A DNA stretch of 64,000 nucleotides from Azospirillum endophyticum (GTDB taxonomy: Bacteria > Pseudomonadota > Alphaproteobacteria > Azospirillales > Azospirillaceae), in contig NZ_JAENHM010000060.1 of assembly GCF_016595245.1 (NCBI RefSeq), positions 124,001-188,000 on the forward strand, in the 5' to 3' direction. How positions within the stretch are numbered: position 1 is the stretch's first letter; every line of letters starts with the position of its first letter. The position numbers and the translations under genes were made by a program. Below, one piece after another: positions 8,305-18,327 of this stretch. The notes under the pieces are model-generated. The model made no database searches. It had not been told where the DNA came from and saw only the letters and a program-made list of their open reading frames with translations.

Positions 8305-8520
8305 ATGATGTCCAGCATCCTGACCCGCCTGTTCGCCGGTTCCGCCACTCTGGCCACCACCGGCTTCGCCCCTGCGGGAGCCGAGTTTCCCGTGGCATTC
8401 CCGCACATCGCCCTGCCGGATCTGTTCGCCGGTTTCCGCGCCCGCCATGGCGGCGGCAAGCGCAAGCCGGAGTCGCCGGACGTCGCGCTGTCCTGGGCCG
8501 AGTTCGGCCGGGGGTTCTGA
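8305..8520 (+). CDS. Small unknown protein, possibly exported
   Basis: 71 residues, start chosen at the ATG preceded by aggggaaa; longer in-frame starts at 8224 have no ribosome site. The N-terminus (MMSSILTRLFAGSATLATTG) is basic then hydrophobic with an APAGAEF stretch that could be a signal peptidase site near residue 27. The rest is short and basic (RARHGGGKRKPESPD) and ends in SWAEFGRGF. I do not recognise a family. The GntR-type promoter at 8193 lies directly upstream, which ties it to the oxalate regulon by position only. Confidence 0.45.
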   Translation: MMSSILTRLFAGSATLATTGFAPAGAEFPVAFPHIALPDLFAGFRARHGGGKRKPESPDVALSWAEFGRGF

Positions 8521-8557
8521 GGGGGTTCCTAGCGCTTTTTTTTAAACGCGGCCGGTG

Positions 8558-8965
8558 TCAGGCCGCCGAGTTCTGGGTCAGCAGGGTGGTCAGCCAGCGG
8601 AAGTTGGAGCCGTCGCCATTCTGGATGGCGCTTTCGACCACCTGCATCGCGGTCGCCGGATCCTGCGGATCGGGCACCGGGGACGCGGGATCGGCAGGCA
8701 TCTCACCCTGCCCATCCTCCTGCGCGAAAAGGGTAACGGCACCGACGCCGAGCCGCACGGACGGCTGGGCATTCGCCACCACGCCCGTGCCGTCGGTGCC
8801 GGAGGCGCCCGCCTCCCCCACCCCGTTCAGGGTTTCCAGCATTGCCGCGAACTGGCCGGCCAGCGCACCGGCCTGCCGGGACGCAGGAGTCCCTTTGCGC
8901 TCCAGGACGTCTTCCGCCCGGATGCGCATGGCTTGCGTGGCCTCGCTGTTGGCCATCATCGACAT
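8558..8965 (-). CDS. Hypothetical protein
   Basis: 135 residues from the ATG at 8965 (MSMMANSEATQAMRIRAEDV). Alanine-rich, with no transmembrane segment or signal peptide; the C-terminal part (AMQVVESAIQNGDGSNFRWL) looks helical. No known domain recognised. The start was chosen over an upstream GTG-type start at 9010 because the internal MSMM start follows a purine-rich stretch. It has codon use like its neighbours, so it is probably real. Confidence 0.5.
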   Translation of the reverse strand: MSMMANSEATQAMRIRAEDVLERKGTPASRQAGALAGQFAAMLETLNGVGEAGASGTDGTGVVANAQPSVRLGVGAVTLFAQEDGQGEMPADPASPVPDPQDPATAMQVVESAIQNGDGSNFRWLTTLLTQNSAA

Positions 8966-9145
8966 GGGACGATCCCCGCGGTTTGTGGCGAACCGCAGGG
9001 ACACCCGCAAAAATCACGCCACCGACGCAACCGGCGGAACGCAAGCCTTCCGACCAAGCCTGCGACGATTTGGCCGGCAAAAATTACCCAGCCACCCGGC
9101 AGAAGTTACCCAGCGGCCGGCAAGCCTTGCCGAACCGAAAGCCTG

Positions 9146-9634
9146 TCAGTCGCGGAAGTTCTGGTACTGCAACGGCTGCTCGATGCCCAGACGCTTGACC
9201 AGGGCGATGGCGTCCTGCAGGTCGTCGCGCTTCTTGCCCGTCACCCGCAATTCGTCGCCCTGGATCGAGACCTGGACCTTCATCTTGCTGTCCTTGATCC
9301 CCTTGACGATGGTCTTCGCCAGATCCTGGGCGATGCCCTGCTTGATCGTCACGGTGTGGCGCAGCGCATCGCCCGCGGCGCGCTGCGGCTGGGCGGTGAA
9401 GTCCAGCGCCGCGGCATCGAGCTTGCGCCGGGTCACGTAGACTCGCAGCAGTTCCTGCATCTGCGCCAGCTTCGGCGGGTCGTCGGCCAGCAGGACGATC
9501 TCATTCTCGGTCCGCTCGACGCTGCATTTCGAGCCCTTGAAGTCGAACCGGGTTTCGATCTCGCGGCGGACGCCGGCGAGGGCGTTGTCGATCTCGTGGA
9601 CGTCCGTCTCGGACACGATGTCGAACGACGGCAT
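9146..9634 (-). CDS. YajQ-family nucleotide-binding protein
   Basis: 162 residues, the usual length of the family (DUF520). It starts MPSFDIVSETDVHEIDNAL and carries RFDFKGSKCSVER, VTIKQGIAQDLAKTIVKGIKDSK and the end GIEQPLQYQNFRD, all hallmarks of YajQ. Xanthomonas and Pseudomonas members bind cyclic di-GMP and act as transcription co-regulators; whether this one does is not shown by the sequence. It stands alone between the unknown gene and the dpp operon. Two direct repeats of ttacccagc lie just downstream (9085 and 9106). Confidence 0.9.
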   Translation of the reverse strand: MPSFDIVSETDVHEIDNALAGVRREIETRFDFKGSKCSVERTENEIVLLADDPPKLAQMQELLRVYVTRRKLDAAALDFTAQPQRAAGDALRHTVTIKQGIAQDLAKTIVKGIKDSKMKVQVSIQGDELRVTGKKRDDLQDAIALVKRLGIEQPLQYQNFRD

Positions 9635-9753
9635 GGCGGCACTCTCCCTGATAGGACGGCTGAGGAACGAATCGGGCCCACCGTAAAGAAGACGGCCGCC
9701 GCACTCAACAGCCGCCTTCCGAACGGCCAACCTTCAGACGGTCGCCGCTCCGC

Positions 9754-10766
<1,013 letters not shown>

Positions 10767-10767
<1 letters not shown>

Positions 10768-11756
10768 CACAGCGCCTCCCCGGCGGCGGAATAGCCGTCC
10801 GGCAGCGGGTAGAAACAGCGGGCGCGCCCGTCGTCCACGTCGAACAGGGCCGGGCGCTCGGCGCGGCAGCGGGCGTCGGCGAAGCGGCAGCGCGGGCTGA
10901 ACAGGCAGCCGGCCGGCCGGTCGGCGATGCCCGGCACCATGCCGGGAATCGTCGGCAGCCGGCGCTTGCCCAGCGCCCGTTCCGGCAGGGCGTCGAGCAG
11001 AGCGCCGGTGTAGGGATGGCGCGGCCGCTCGAACAGGGAGTGGACCGGCCGCGTCTCCGCCACCTGGCCGGCATACATGACGACGACGCGCTGGGCCGTC
11101 TCCGCCACCACGCCCATGTCGTGGGTGATCAGGATCAGCGCCATGCCGCGCTCGCGCTGCAGTTGGACCAGCAGGTCGAGGATCTGTTTCTGGATGGTGA
11201 CGTCCAGCGCCGTCGTCGGCTCGTCCGCGACCAGCAGCCGCGGGTTGCAGGCGATGGCGATGGCGATCATCACGCGCTGGCTCATGCCGCCCGACAGCTG
11301 GTGCGGGAAGGCGGACAGCCGGGTTTCCGGGGCCGGGATGCCGACCTGCTCCAGCAGCGCGATGGCGCGGTTGCGCAGCGCCTTGCCGGACAGCCCCTCA
11401 TGCACCCGCAGCGTCTCCATGATCTGGAAACCGACAGTGAAGCAGGGGTTCAGGCTGGTCATCGGCTCCTGGAAGACCATGGCGACGTCCTTGCCGGTGA
11501 TCTTCCGGCGCTGGGCGGCGGGCATGGTCAGCAGGTCCTTGCCGGCGAACATCATCCGGTCGGCGACGACCCGGCCGTTGGAGCCGAGCAGCCCCATCAC
11601 GGCCAGCGAGGTGACGGACTTGCCGGAGCCGGATTCGCCGACGATGCCGACGACCTCGCCCTCGTCCACGGTCAGGTCGATGCCGTCCACCGCGCGGAAG
11701 GTGCCGGCGCGGGTGGTGAACTCGACCGACAGGTTCTTGATGTCGAGAAGAGGCAT
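10767..11756 (-). CDS. dppD: Peptide ABC transporter ATPase, DppD-type
   Basis: 329 residues. Walker A GESGSGKSVTSLA, signature LSGGMSQRVMIAIAIA and Walker B LLVADEPTTALDVTIQ are complete. The C-terminus has the subfamily's cysteine-rich tail (CLFSPRCRFADARCRAE). It starts 4 bases after the stop of the DppC gene and ends overlapping the DppF start, in a tight operon. The substrate (dipeptides, oligopeptides, nickel, glutathione) cannot be fixed from the ATPase. Confidence 0.9.
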
Positions 11757-11760
11757 GGGG

Positions 11761-12687
11761 TCAACGCTTCAGCTTGGGGTCGAGCGCGTCGCGAAGACCG
11801 TCGCCCAACAGATTGAAGGCCAGCACGGTCACCAGGATGGCGATGCCGGGCCAAGTCACGACCCAGGGGGCGCGCTGGAGGAACTGCAGCGAGGAGGCCA
11901 GCATGGTGCCCCATTCCGGCGTCGGCGGCTGCGCCCCGAGGCCGAGGAAGCCCAGCGCGGCGGCGTCGAGGATGGCGGTGGAGAAGCCCAGCGTCGCCTG
12001 CACGATCAGCGGGGCGACGCAGTTCGGCAGAACCACGATCAGCATCAGGCGCAGTGGCCCGGCCCCGGCGACGCGCGAGGCGACGACATAGTCCTTGTTC
12101 ACCTCCGCCAGCACGGCGGCGCGGGTCAGACGGGCATAGTGCGGGATCACCACCACCGACACCGCCAGCATGGCGTTCACCAGCCCCGGCCCGAGGATGG
12201 CGGCCACCACCACCGCCAGCAGCAGCGACGGCAGCGCCAGCAGGATGTCCATGGCGCGCATGATCAGCACGTCGGCCATGCCGCCGAAGAAGCCGGCGAG
12301 CAGCCCCAGCCCCAGCCCGACGGCCAGCGACAGGGTCACGACGATCAGGCCGATCATCATCGACAGCCGGGCGCCGAACATCAGGCGGGACAGCATGTCG
12401 CGGCCGATGTCGTCGGTGCCCAGGATGTAGCTCCAGGTCCCGCCCTCCTGCCAGACCGGCGGGGTCAGGATGGCGTCGCGGTATTGGATGTCGGGATCGT
12501 GCGGGGCGATGACGCCGGCGAAGATGGCGATCAGCGCGATCAGCGCGATCACCACCAGACCGCCCAGCGCGCCCTTGTTCTGCTTGAAGTGATACCAGAA
12601 CTCGGCCAGCGGATGCGGCGGGCGCGACACGGCGATGACGGGCTCTGGGGCGGCGGGTTCTGTGTTGGTCGAGGTTTCAGCGGACAT
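11761..12687 (-). CDS. dppC: Peptide ABC transporter permease, DppC-type
   Basis: 308 residues from the ATG at 12687. The long soluble N-terminus (rich in P and E) is followed by a first membrane helix (LGGLVVIALIALIAIFAGVI), the OppC_N segment with DIQYRD, LGTDDIGRDMLSRL typical of DppC, and a binding-protein-dependent permease domain with the EAA-like loop EVNKDYVVASRVAGAG. About six membrane helices in all. It starts 8 bases after the DppB stop. Confidence 0.9.
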   Translation of the reverse strand: MSAETSTNTEPAAPEPVIAVSRPPHPLAEFWYHFKQNKGALGGLVVIALIALIAIFAGVIAPHDPDIQYRDAILTPPVWQEGGTWSYILGTDDIGRDMLSRLMFGARLSMMIGLIVVTLSLAVGLGLGLLAGFFGGMADVLIMRAMDILLALPSLLLAVVVAAILGPGLVNAMLAVSVVVIPHYARLTRAAVLAEVNKDYVVASRVAGAGPLRLMLIVVLPNCVAPLIVQATLGFSTAILDAAALGFLGLGAQPPTPEWGTMLASSLQFLQRAPWVVTWPGIAILVTVLAFNLLGDGLRDALDPKLKR

Positions 12688-12695
12688 GTTCGGCC

Positions 12696-13706
12696 TCACC
12701 GCGCGTGACGGATGCGGGGGTTGAGGACGCCGTACAGCACGTCCACCAGCAGATTGACCAGGATCACCGAGGTGGCGATCAGCAGGACGCCGCCCTGCAA
12801 AGCCGGATAGTCGCGGCGGTTGATCGATTCGATCAGCCATTTGCCGACGCCCGGCCAGGAGAAGATGGTCTCGGTCAGGATGGCGCCGCCCAGCAGCGTG
12901 CCGACCTGCAGGCCGATGACGGTCACCACCGGGATCAGCGCGTTGCGCAGCGCATGCATGCCGATGACCCGGCCGCTGGCCAGCCCCTTGGCGCGGGCGG
13001 TGCGAATGTAGTCCTCGCCCAGCACCTCCAGCATGGCCGAGCGGGTCATGCGCGCCACCACGGCGAGCGGCACGGTGCCCAGCACGATGGTCGGCAGGAT
13101 CAGGTGCGACAGCGCGGAGCGGAAAGCGTCGTAATCGCCGGCCATCAGCGTGTCGATCAGCATGAAGCCGGTCACCGGCTCCACATAATAGACAAGATCC
13201 AGGCGGCCGGACACCGGGGTCCAGCCCAGCGCGACCGAGAAGAACAGGATCAGCAGCAGGCCCCACCAGAAGATCGGCATCGAATAGCCGGTCAGGCTGG
13301 CGCCCATCACGCCATGGTCGAACAGCGATCCGCGCTTCACCGCCGCCAGGATGCCGGCCGGCAGCCCCACCAGCGTCGCGAACAGCATGGCGCACAGCGC
13401 CAGTTCCAGCGTCGCCGGAAACAGGGTGATGAATTCGCTCAGCACCGAATTGTGGGTGACCAGCGAGAGGCCGAAATCACCCGACAGCACGTTGCCGACA
13501 TAATCGAGGAACTGTTGCCAGAGCGATTGGTCGAGACCCAGCTCGTGGCGGAGCGCGGCCAGCCGATCGGGCGCGATACCCCGTTCGCCGACGCGCACCT
13601 CGATGGGGTCGCCGGGAACCAGCCGGATCAGGATGAAGGTCAGAAAGGTGATGCCGAGAAAGGTCGGAATCACCAAGCTCACCCGCGTCAGGATGAAGCG
13701 AAGCAT
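12696..13706 (-). CDS. dppB: Peptide ABC transporter permease, DppB-type
   Basis: 336 residues, the usual DppB length. MLRFILTRVSLVIPTFLGI is the first helix; GDPIEVRVGERGI and the large periplasmic loop follow, then the permease domain with the EAA loop EVLGEDYIRTARAKGLASGR. It forms the heterodimeric channel with DppC. It is separated from dppA by 223 bases that hold an imperfect hairpin (ggaacgg at 13744, ccgttcc at 13771). That hairpin could reduce read-through so that the binding protein is made in excess. Confidence 0.9.
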   Translation of the reverse strand: MLRFILTRVSLVIPTFLGITFLTFILIRLVPGDPIEVRVGERGIAPDRLAALRHELGLDQSLWQQFLDYVGNVLSGDFGLSLVTHNSVLSEFITLFPATLELALCAMLFATLVGLPAGILAAVKRGSLFDHGVMGASLTGYSMPIFWWGLLLILFFSVALGWTPVSGRLDLVYYVEPVTGFMLIDTLMAGDYDAFRSALSHLILPTIVLGTVPLAVVARMTRSAMLEVLGEDYIRTARAKGLASGRVIGMHALRNALIPVVTVIGLQVGTLLGGAILTETIFSWPGVGKWLIESINRRDYPALQGGVLLIATSVILVNLLVDVLYGVLNPRIRHAR

Positions 13707-13929
13707 CGACGGGTACTCGTTTTTTAAAACTGCGATTAAAACTGGAACGGAGCGCCGACCTGGCGACGCCCCGTTCCGTCAGGGGCACCTGCCCCAATTC
13801 CGGCCCGTCCCCGCTTGCGCGGAGACGGGCATGTCATTCGCTTCGAACAGGCGGGAGCAGGCAACCCATACCCCCGCCTTGCCGCTACACCACACCGCGC
13901 CCGCGCTTTCAGCGCAGGCGCGTTCCGCA

Positions 13930-15528
13930 TCACTTCAGGTCGACGCCTTCGAAGCGATGGATGCCGAACGGATCCATCTTGTAGCCGACGACGTTCTTGG
14001 CGAGCCCCATGTAAACCACCGAGTGGGCGATGGTGTACCAGGGAGCCTCTTCCTTGAAGATGACCTGCGACTGTTCGTACAGCTTGGTGCGCGCGGCGAT
14101 GTCGGTGGTGCGCTTGGCCTGGACGACGAGATCGTCGAACTCCTTGTTGCACCACTTCGACAGGTTGTTGCCGCCCGGACGCGCCGCCTCGCAGCCCAAC
14201 AGGGTGTAGAGGAAGTTGTCGGGGTCGCCGTTGTCGCCGGTCCAGCCGAGCATGCCCATCTGGTGCTCGCCCTGCTGCATCCGCTTGCGGTATTCACCCC
14301 ACTCGTACTGGACGATCTTCGCCTTGATGCCGACCTTGGCCAGATCGGCCTGCATCATCTCGGCGATGCGCTTGGCGTTGGGGTTGTAGGGACGCTGCAC
14401 CGGCATCGCCCACAAATCGGTCTCGAAGCCGTTGGGGTAGCCGGCATCGGCGAGCAGCTTCTTGGCGCGCTCGACGTCGTAGGGATAATCCTCGATCGCG
14501 TCGTTGTACGACCACATGGTCGGCGGGATCGGGTTCTTGGCCGGGACGCCGGCGGCCTGATAGACCGCGGAGACCATCGACTTCTTGTCCATCGCCATGC
14601 TGACGGCGCGGCGGACGCGGACGTCGTCGAACGGCTTCTTCGTCACGTTGAAGGACACGTAGCCGACGTTCAGGCCTTCCTGCTCCTGGACGACGATGGA
14701 CGTATCCTTCTTCATGCCGTCGATGTCGGCCGGGTTCGGATACGGCATCACCTGGCATTCGTTGGCCTTCAGCTTGGCCAGACGAACCGCCGCATCGGGC
14801 GTGATCGCGAAGACGAGGTTGTCGAGCGGCTGCTTGCCGCCCCAATACTGCTCGAACGCCTTGTAGCGGACGACGGCGTCCTTCTGGTAGGCGACGAACT
14901 GGAACGGGCCGGTTCCGACCGGAACCTGGTCCAGCTTCTCCGGCGTTCCCTTCTTCAGCAGCATCGCGCCGTATTCGGCCGACATGATCGGCGCGAACGG
15001 CATGGCGAGGTTGGCCAGGAACGGCGCCTCGACCGCGTTCAGCGTGAACTTGACCGTCAGGTCGTCGACCTTCTCGATCGACTTCAACAGCTTGGGCATC
15101 GCCATGTCGTTGAAGTAGTCGTAGGCGCCGCCCGACACCTTGTGGAAGGGATGGTCCGGCTTCCACTGGCGTTCGAACGAGAAGATCACGTCGTCGGCGT
15201 TGGCGTCGCGGGTCGGCTTGAAATCGCCGACGCTGTGCCACTTGGCACCGGCACGCAGCTTGAAGGTGTAGACCAGGCCATCGTCGGAGATGGTCCAGGA
15301 CTCGGCCAGGCCGGGAACGACCTTGGTGCCGCCATGCTCGAACTGGACGAGGTTGTTGTAGACCGGGAGGGCAACGTCGAAGCTGGTGCCGGTCGTGTTC
15401 AACATCGGGTTGAAGTTTTCAGGGCTACCCTCGGAACAATAAACAAGGGTCTTCGCCGCCTGGGCCGGCGCCGACAGCGCCAGCGCCGCGGCCATACCAA
15501 GCCCGGCACCCAGCAGGATGCGCTTCAT
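13930..15528 (-). CDS. dppA: Peptide ABC transporter substrate-binding protein, DppA-type
   Basis: 532 residues with a clear Sec signal peptide (MKRILLGAGLGMAAALALSA, cleavage after APAQA). The mature protein begins KTLVYCSEGSPENFNP, the DppA/OppA family-5 start, and carries VPGLAESWTISDDGLVYTF and the conserved LWAMPVQRPYNPNAKRIAEM region. It binds peptides in the periplasm and delivers them to DppBC. GGGAGG lies 9 bases before the ATG. First gene of the operon, with a promoter candidate at 15599-15627. Confidence 0.92.
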   Translation of the reverse strand: MKRILLGAGLGMAAALALSAPAQAAKTLVYCSEGSPENFNPMLNTTGTSFDVALPVYNNLVQFEHGGTKVVPGLAESWTISDDGLVYTFKLRAGAKWHSVGDFKPTRDANADDVIFSFERQWKPDHPFHKVSGGAYDYFNDMAMPKLLKSIEKVDDLTVKFTLNAVEAPFLANLAMPFAPIMSAEYGAMLLKKGTPEKLDQVPVGTGPFQFVAYQKDAVVRYKAFEQYWGGKQPLDNLVFAITPDAAVRLAKLKANECQVMPYPNPADIDGMKKDTSIVVQEQEGLNVGYVSFNVTKKPFDDVRVRRAVSMAMDKKSMVSAVYQAAGVPAKNPIPPTMWSYNDAIEDYPYDVERAKKLLADAGYPNGFETDLWAMPVQRPYNPNAKRIAEMMQADLAKVGIKAKIVQYEWGEYRKRMQQGEHQMGMLGWTGDNGDPDNFLYTLLGCEAARPGGNNLSKWCNKEFDDLVVQAKRTTDIAARTKLYEQSQVIFKEEAPWYTIAHSVVYMGLAKNVVGYKMDPFGIHRFEGVDLK

Positions 15529-15598
15529 TCGTCTTGCCTCCCAATTCCGGTTGGAGCGTACGGAAATTTGCCAGAACGCCTTTGGAAATAGCGCCGAC

Positions 15599-15627
15599 AT
15601 TTGGCGCGTGCCGTAGGCACCTGTCAA
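15599..15627 (-). promoter_or_regulatory. Candidate promoter of the dpp operon
   Basis: On the minus strand, TTGACA is followed after 17 bases by CCAAAT, about 75 bases before the dppA start. The -35 matches consensus; the -10 is weak. The remaining part of the 394-base gap (15529-15922) shows no other clear element. Confidence 0.4.
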
Positions 15628-15922
15628 CGCCAACATGCATACGTGGCTATACCGTGGCGCAGGGCACAATTCGTAGCGCCGATACGTCGATATGGATACA
15701 TTTTCGGCCCCGAAAACGAAACAGTTGCAAAGCCAACCATCAGGTTGACCGAATCGACAGCTCCCTGCCCCTGCGACTCAGGCTATCCGGGTGGACAATT
15801 CCGGCAATGCGCGCAGCCGATCGGGAGCGGGCGGAAGGACGGCTGCCATGCACACCCGCCGTGAAGGCCGGCATCGAACGCTATGCTAGGCTGGGTTGCA
15901 CCTGTCATGGAACCCTTTTTCG

Positions 15923-16873
15923 ATGCCCTCTTCGATCCTGCCGCCCGCCCTGCGAACCGGTCCGCTGGCCGCCTACGGCCTCTACATCGTCGGCTCGGCG
16001 CTGCTGGCTTCCAACCCGGTGGTCGGGCGGGCGGCGGCGCATGTGGTCCCGCCGATCGGGCTGGCTTTCTGGCGTTGGCTGATCGCCTTTCTGATCGTGC
16101 TGCCCTTCGCCCTGCCGGGGTTGCTGGCCCACCGCGGCCAATTGAAGGCGCAATGGCGGCGCTACCTGTTGCTGGGCGTGCTGGGCCAGGGGATTTCCGG
16201 CGCCATCGTCTATTACGGGCTGGAACGGACCAGCGCCACCAACGCCAGCCTGATCTATGCCACCAGTCCCGCGATGATCCTGGCGCTGGCTGCCGTCTGG
16301 CTGGGCGACGCAATCAGCGTGCGGCAGGTGCTGGGCATCCTGCTGGCGATGGCCGGCGTGCTGGTGATCCTCGTCCGCGGCGACCCGCAGGCCCTGCTGC
16401 ACCTGTCCTTCAATGGCGGCGACCTGCTGGTGCTGGCCGGTGCCGTGTCCTGGGCGGTCTACACCATCCTGCTGCGGCAATCGGGCACACCCCTGCCGGT
16501 GGTCACCGCCTTCGCCGCGAATGCCTTCGCCGGCGTGCTGGTGCTGGCGCCTTTCTATGCCTGGGAGACGGTAGCCGTGCGACCGGTCCCGGTCTCGGTC
16601 TCCACCGTGCTGTCGATCATCGGGGTGGCGCTGTTCGCCTCGGTCCTGGCGCTGCTCGCCTACCAGAAGACCATCGTGATGATGGGGGCTGCGCGCGCCT
16701 CCACCGCGCTCTACGTGTCGCCGTTGTGGGCGGCGCTGGCCTCCTGGCTTCTCCTGGCCGAACCGCTGCAAGGCTTTCACCTGATGGGCGTGCTGCTGGT
16801 TCTGCCCGGCGTGATGCTGGCCACCCTGCCTGCCCGGAAGCCGGCGGCCGAACCGGCGACCGAAGCCGCTTGA
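15923..16873 (+). CDS. EamA-family (DMT) exporter
   Basis: 316 residues from the ATG at 15923; a TTG 27 bases upstream is less likely. Ten hydrophobic helices in two EamA repeats; the first repeat has PVVGRAAAHVVPPIGLAFWRW and GLERTSATNASLIYATSP, the second WAVYTILLRQSGTPLPVVTA and ARASTALYVSPLWAALAS. These are the drug/metabolite transporter features. The substrate is unknown (amino acids or other metabolites are usual). It precedes the YdjC gene on the same strand by 72 bases. Confidence 0.85.
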   Translation: MPSSILPPALRTGPLAAYGLYIVGSALLASNPVVGRAAAHVVPPIGLAFWRWLIAFLIVLPFALPGLLAHRGQLKAQWRRYLLLGVLGQGISGAIVYYGLERTSATNASLIYATSPAMILALAAVWLGDAISVRQVLGILLAMAGVLVILVRGDPQALLHLSFNGGDLLVLAGAVSWAVYTILLRQSGTPLPVVTAFAANAFAGVLVLAPFYAWETVAVRPVPVSVSTVLSIIGVALFASVLALLAYQKTIVMMGAARASTALYVSPLWAALASWLLLAEPLQGFHLMGVLLVLPGVMLATLPARKPAAEPATEAA

Positions 16874-16945
16874 TCGACGCCGCTTGATCGACAGGGCCCG
16901 CCCGCCCATCTTGGCCGGACACCCGTATCCCGCTCCCGTCCGGCC

Positions 16946-17812
16946 ATGCTCCAAACCGCCCTCACTCCGCTGCTGCTCTGTGCCGACGATTACGGGTTGG
17001 CGCCCGGCGTCAATGCCGCCATCCGCGATCTGATCGCCCGCGGGCGACTGACCGCCACCTCGGTCATGAGCCTCTGCCCGCATTGGCGGAGCGGAGCGGA
17101 TGCGCTACACGAGCTGAAGGACAAGGCCGATGTCGGGCTGCATTTCACCCTGACCGACCAACCGCCGCTGGGGCCCATGCCGACACTGGCACCGGATGGG
17201 CGGCTGCCGCCGCTGGGACGGCTGATGGGCTGGGCCTATCGTGGGAAACTGAACGGCCCGGCCGCAAGGTCCGAGATCCGCGACGAGCTGGCGCGCCAGA
17301 TCGCCGCCTTCACCGACGCCTGGGGCGGACCGCCCGACTATATCGACGGCCATCAGCATATCCATCAGTTGCCCGGCGTGCGTGACGCCGTGGTGGAGGT
17401 GCTGGCAGCATTGCCCGGCGCCTATGTCCGGCTGTGCGGGGAGCCGGTGGCGGCGGTTCTGCGCCGGGGCGTGGCGATGCCGAAGACCTTGCTGATCGGC
17501 GGACTTGGTGGCGGGCTGGCACGCATGGCGCGGACCCGCGGCGTTCCGGCCAATGACCGCTTCGCCGGAGTCTACGACTTCGCCGGCAACCGCCCCTTCG
17601 CCGAGCTGATGCCGCGCTTCCTGGACGGGATCGGCGGCCGGACCCTGGTGATGGTCCATCCCGGCCTGCCGGACGAGGAGTTGCGGCGCGTCGACAGTCT
17701 GGTCGAACCGCGACGCGCCGAATACGACTATCTGGGCGGGCCGGCCTTCGCCGCCCTGTTGGAAGCGCGCAACATCCGGCTGACCCGCTTCGCCGGCTTT
17801 CCACGGTCGTGA
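16946..17812 (+). CDS. YdjC/ChbG-family carbohydrate deacetylase
   Basis: 288 residues. The family's metal-binding motifs are visible: LLLCADDYGLAPGVN near residue 10, GLHFTLTD near residue 65 and YIDGHQHIHQLP near residue 132. ChbG deacetylates chitooligosaccharides in E. coli, and relatives act in hopanoid (HpnK) pathways; no hopanoid or chitin genes are nearby, so the substrate is open. The start used is the ATG at 16946; an internal start is unlikely because the first strand LLLCADDYG begins at residue 10. Confidence 0.8.
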   Translation: MLQTALTPLLLCADDYGLAPGVNAAIRDLIARGRLTATSVMSLCPHWRSGADALHELKDKADVGLHFTLTDQPPLGPMPTLAPDGRLPPLGRLMGWAYRGKLNGPAARSEIRDELARQIAAFTDAWGGPPDYIDGHQHIHQLPGVRDAVVEVLAALPGAYVRLCGEPVAAVLRRGVAMPKTLLIGGLGGGLARMARTRGVPANDRFAGVYDFAGNRPFAELMPRFLDGIGGRTLVMVHPGLPDEELRRVDSLVEPRRAEYDYLGGPAFAALLEARNIRLTRFAGFPRS

Positions 17813-18327
17813 GGGGACGCTTCTCCGCGTCCTTCGACGGCTGCGCACCCGGCGCCATCACGGGCGCTGATTTCCGCTATCAGAACAGATTATTTGCTCT
17901 GCCGGGCATTTGCGGGATTAGCTGACGACCGCTCCCTCTTCACGGCGGGACCTTCTGAGCCATTGGGACTGGGCAAGACAGTTCAATGAACCTCCGGGCT
18001 CTGGAGCGTCATTCAGAGGCACTCTTCCGGTTCATGGCAAAAATCTGGTAAAAACGGCGTATTTAACCAAATAACTCCGACAAAATATCGCAGTAAACAG
18101 GCATCGAGCTTAGAGATTAATAAATGTTTTGTCAACGAGTTGTTAATATATTTCATCATATGTAAGTAATTGATGGCTTGGTTTGCAAAGGCTTGGCCCA
18201 GTTTTTTCATGCGCTGCATTCTCCGGATAAATCTCCAGGATCACTGCGCCCCGTCGGCTCTGCCGAACGGCATGCCTTGACCAACCGGGAGCCGACATCC
18301 TGAACGAGCCGCGCCAGGAGGGGGTTC
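17813..18327. other. Intergenic AT-rich block before the chemoreceptor
   Basis: 515 bases without a firm gene. From about 18000 to 18220 the sequence is markedly AT-rich compared with everything else in the window. On the minus strand an open frame runs from an ATG at 18210 (MKKLGQAFANQAINYLHMMK) to 18013, with ggaga about 10 bases upstream, but AT-rich DNA opens frames readily and I do not annotate it. The same strand holds TTGACA and TAAGCT 17 bases apart near 18125-18160. Elements for the chemoreceptor promoter probably lie here too. Confidence 0.4.

Noticed and set aside
15636..15660. ggctataccgtgg upstream of dppA as another GntR site
   Set aside because: Only a half-site match and no symmetry; the dpp genes have no link to the regulon.
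18175..18200. Possible sigma-54 promoter (tggcttggtttgca) before the chemoreceptor
   Set aside because: The GG and GC elements are 8 bases apart, not 10.
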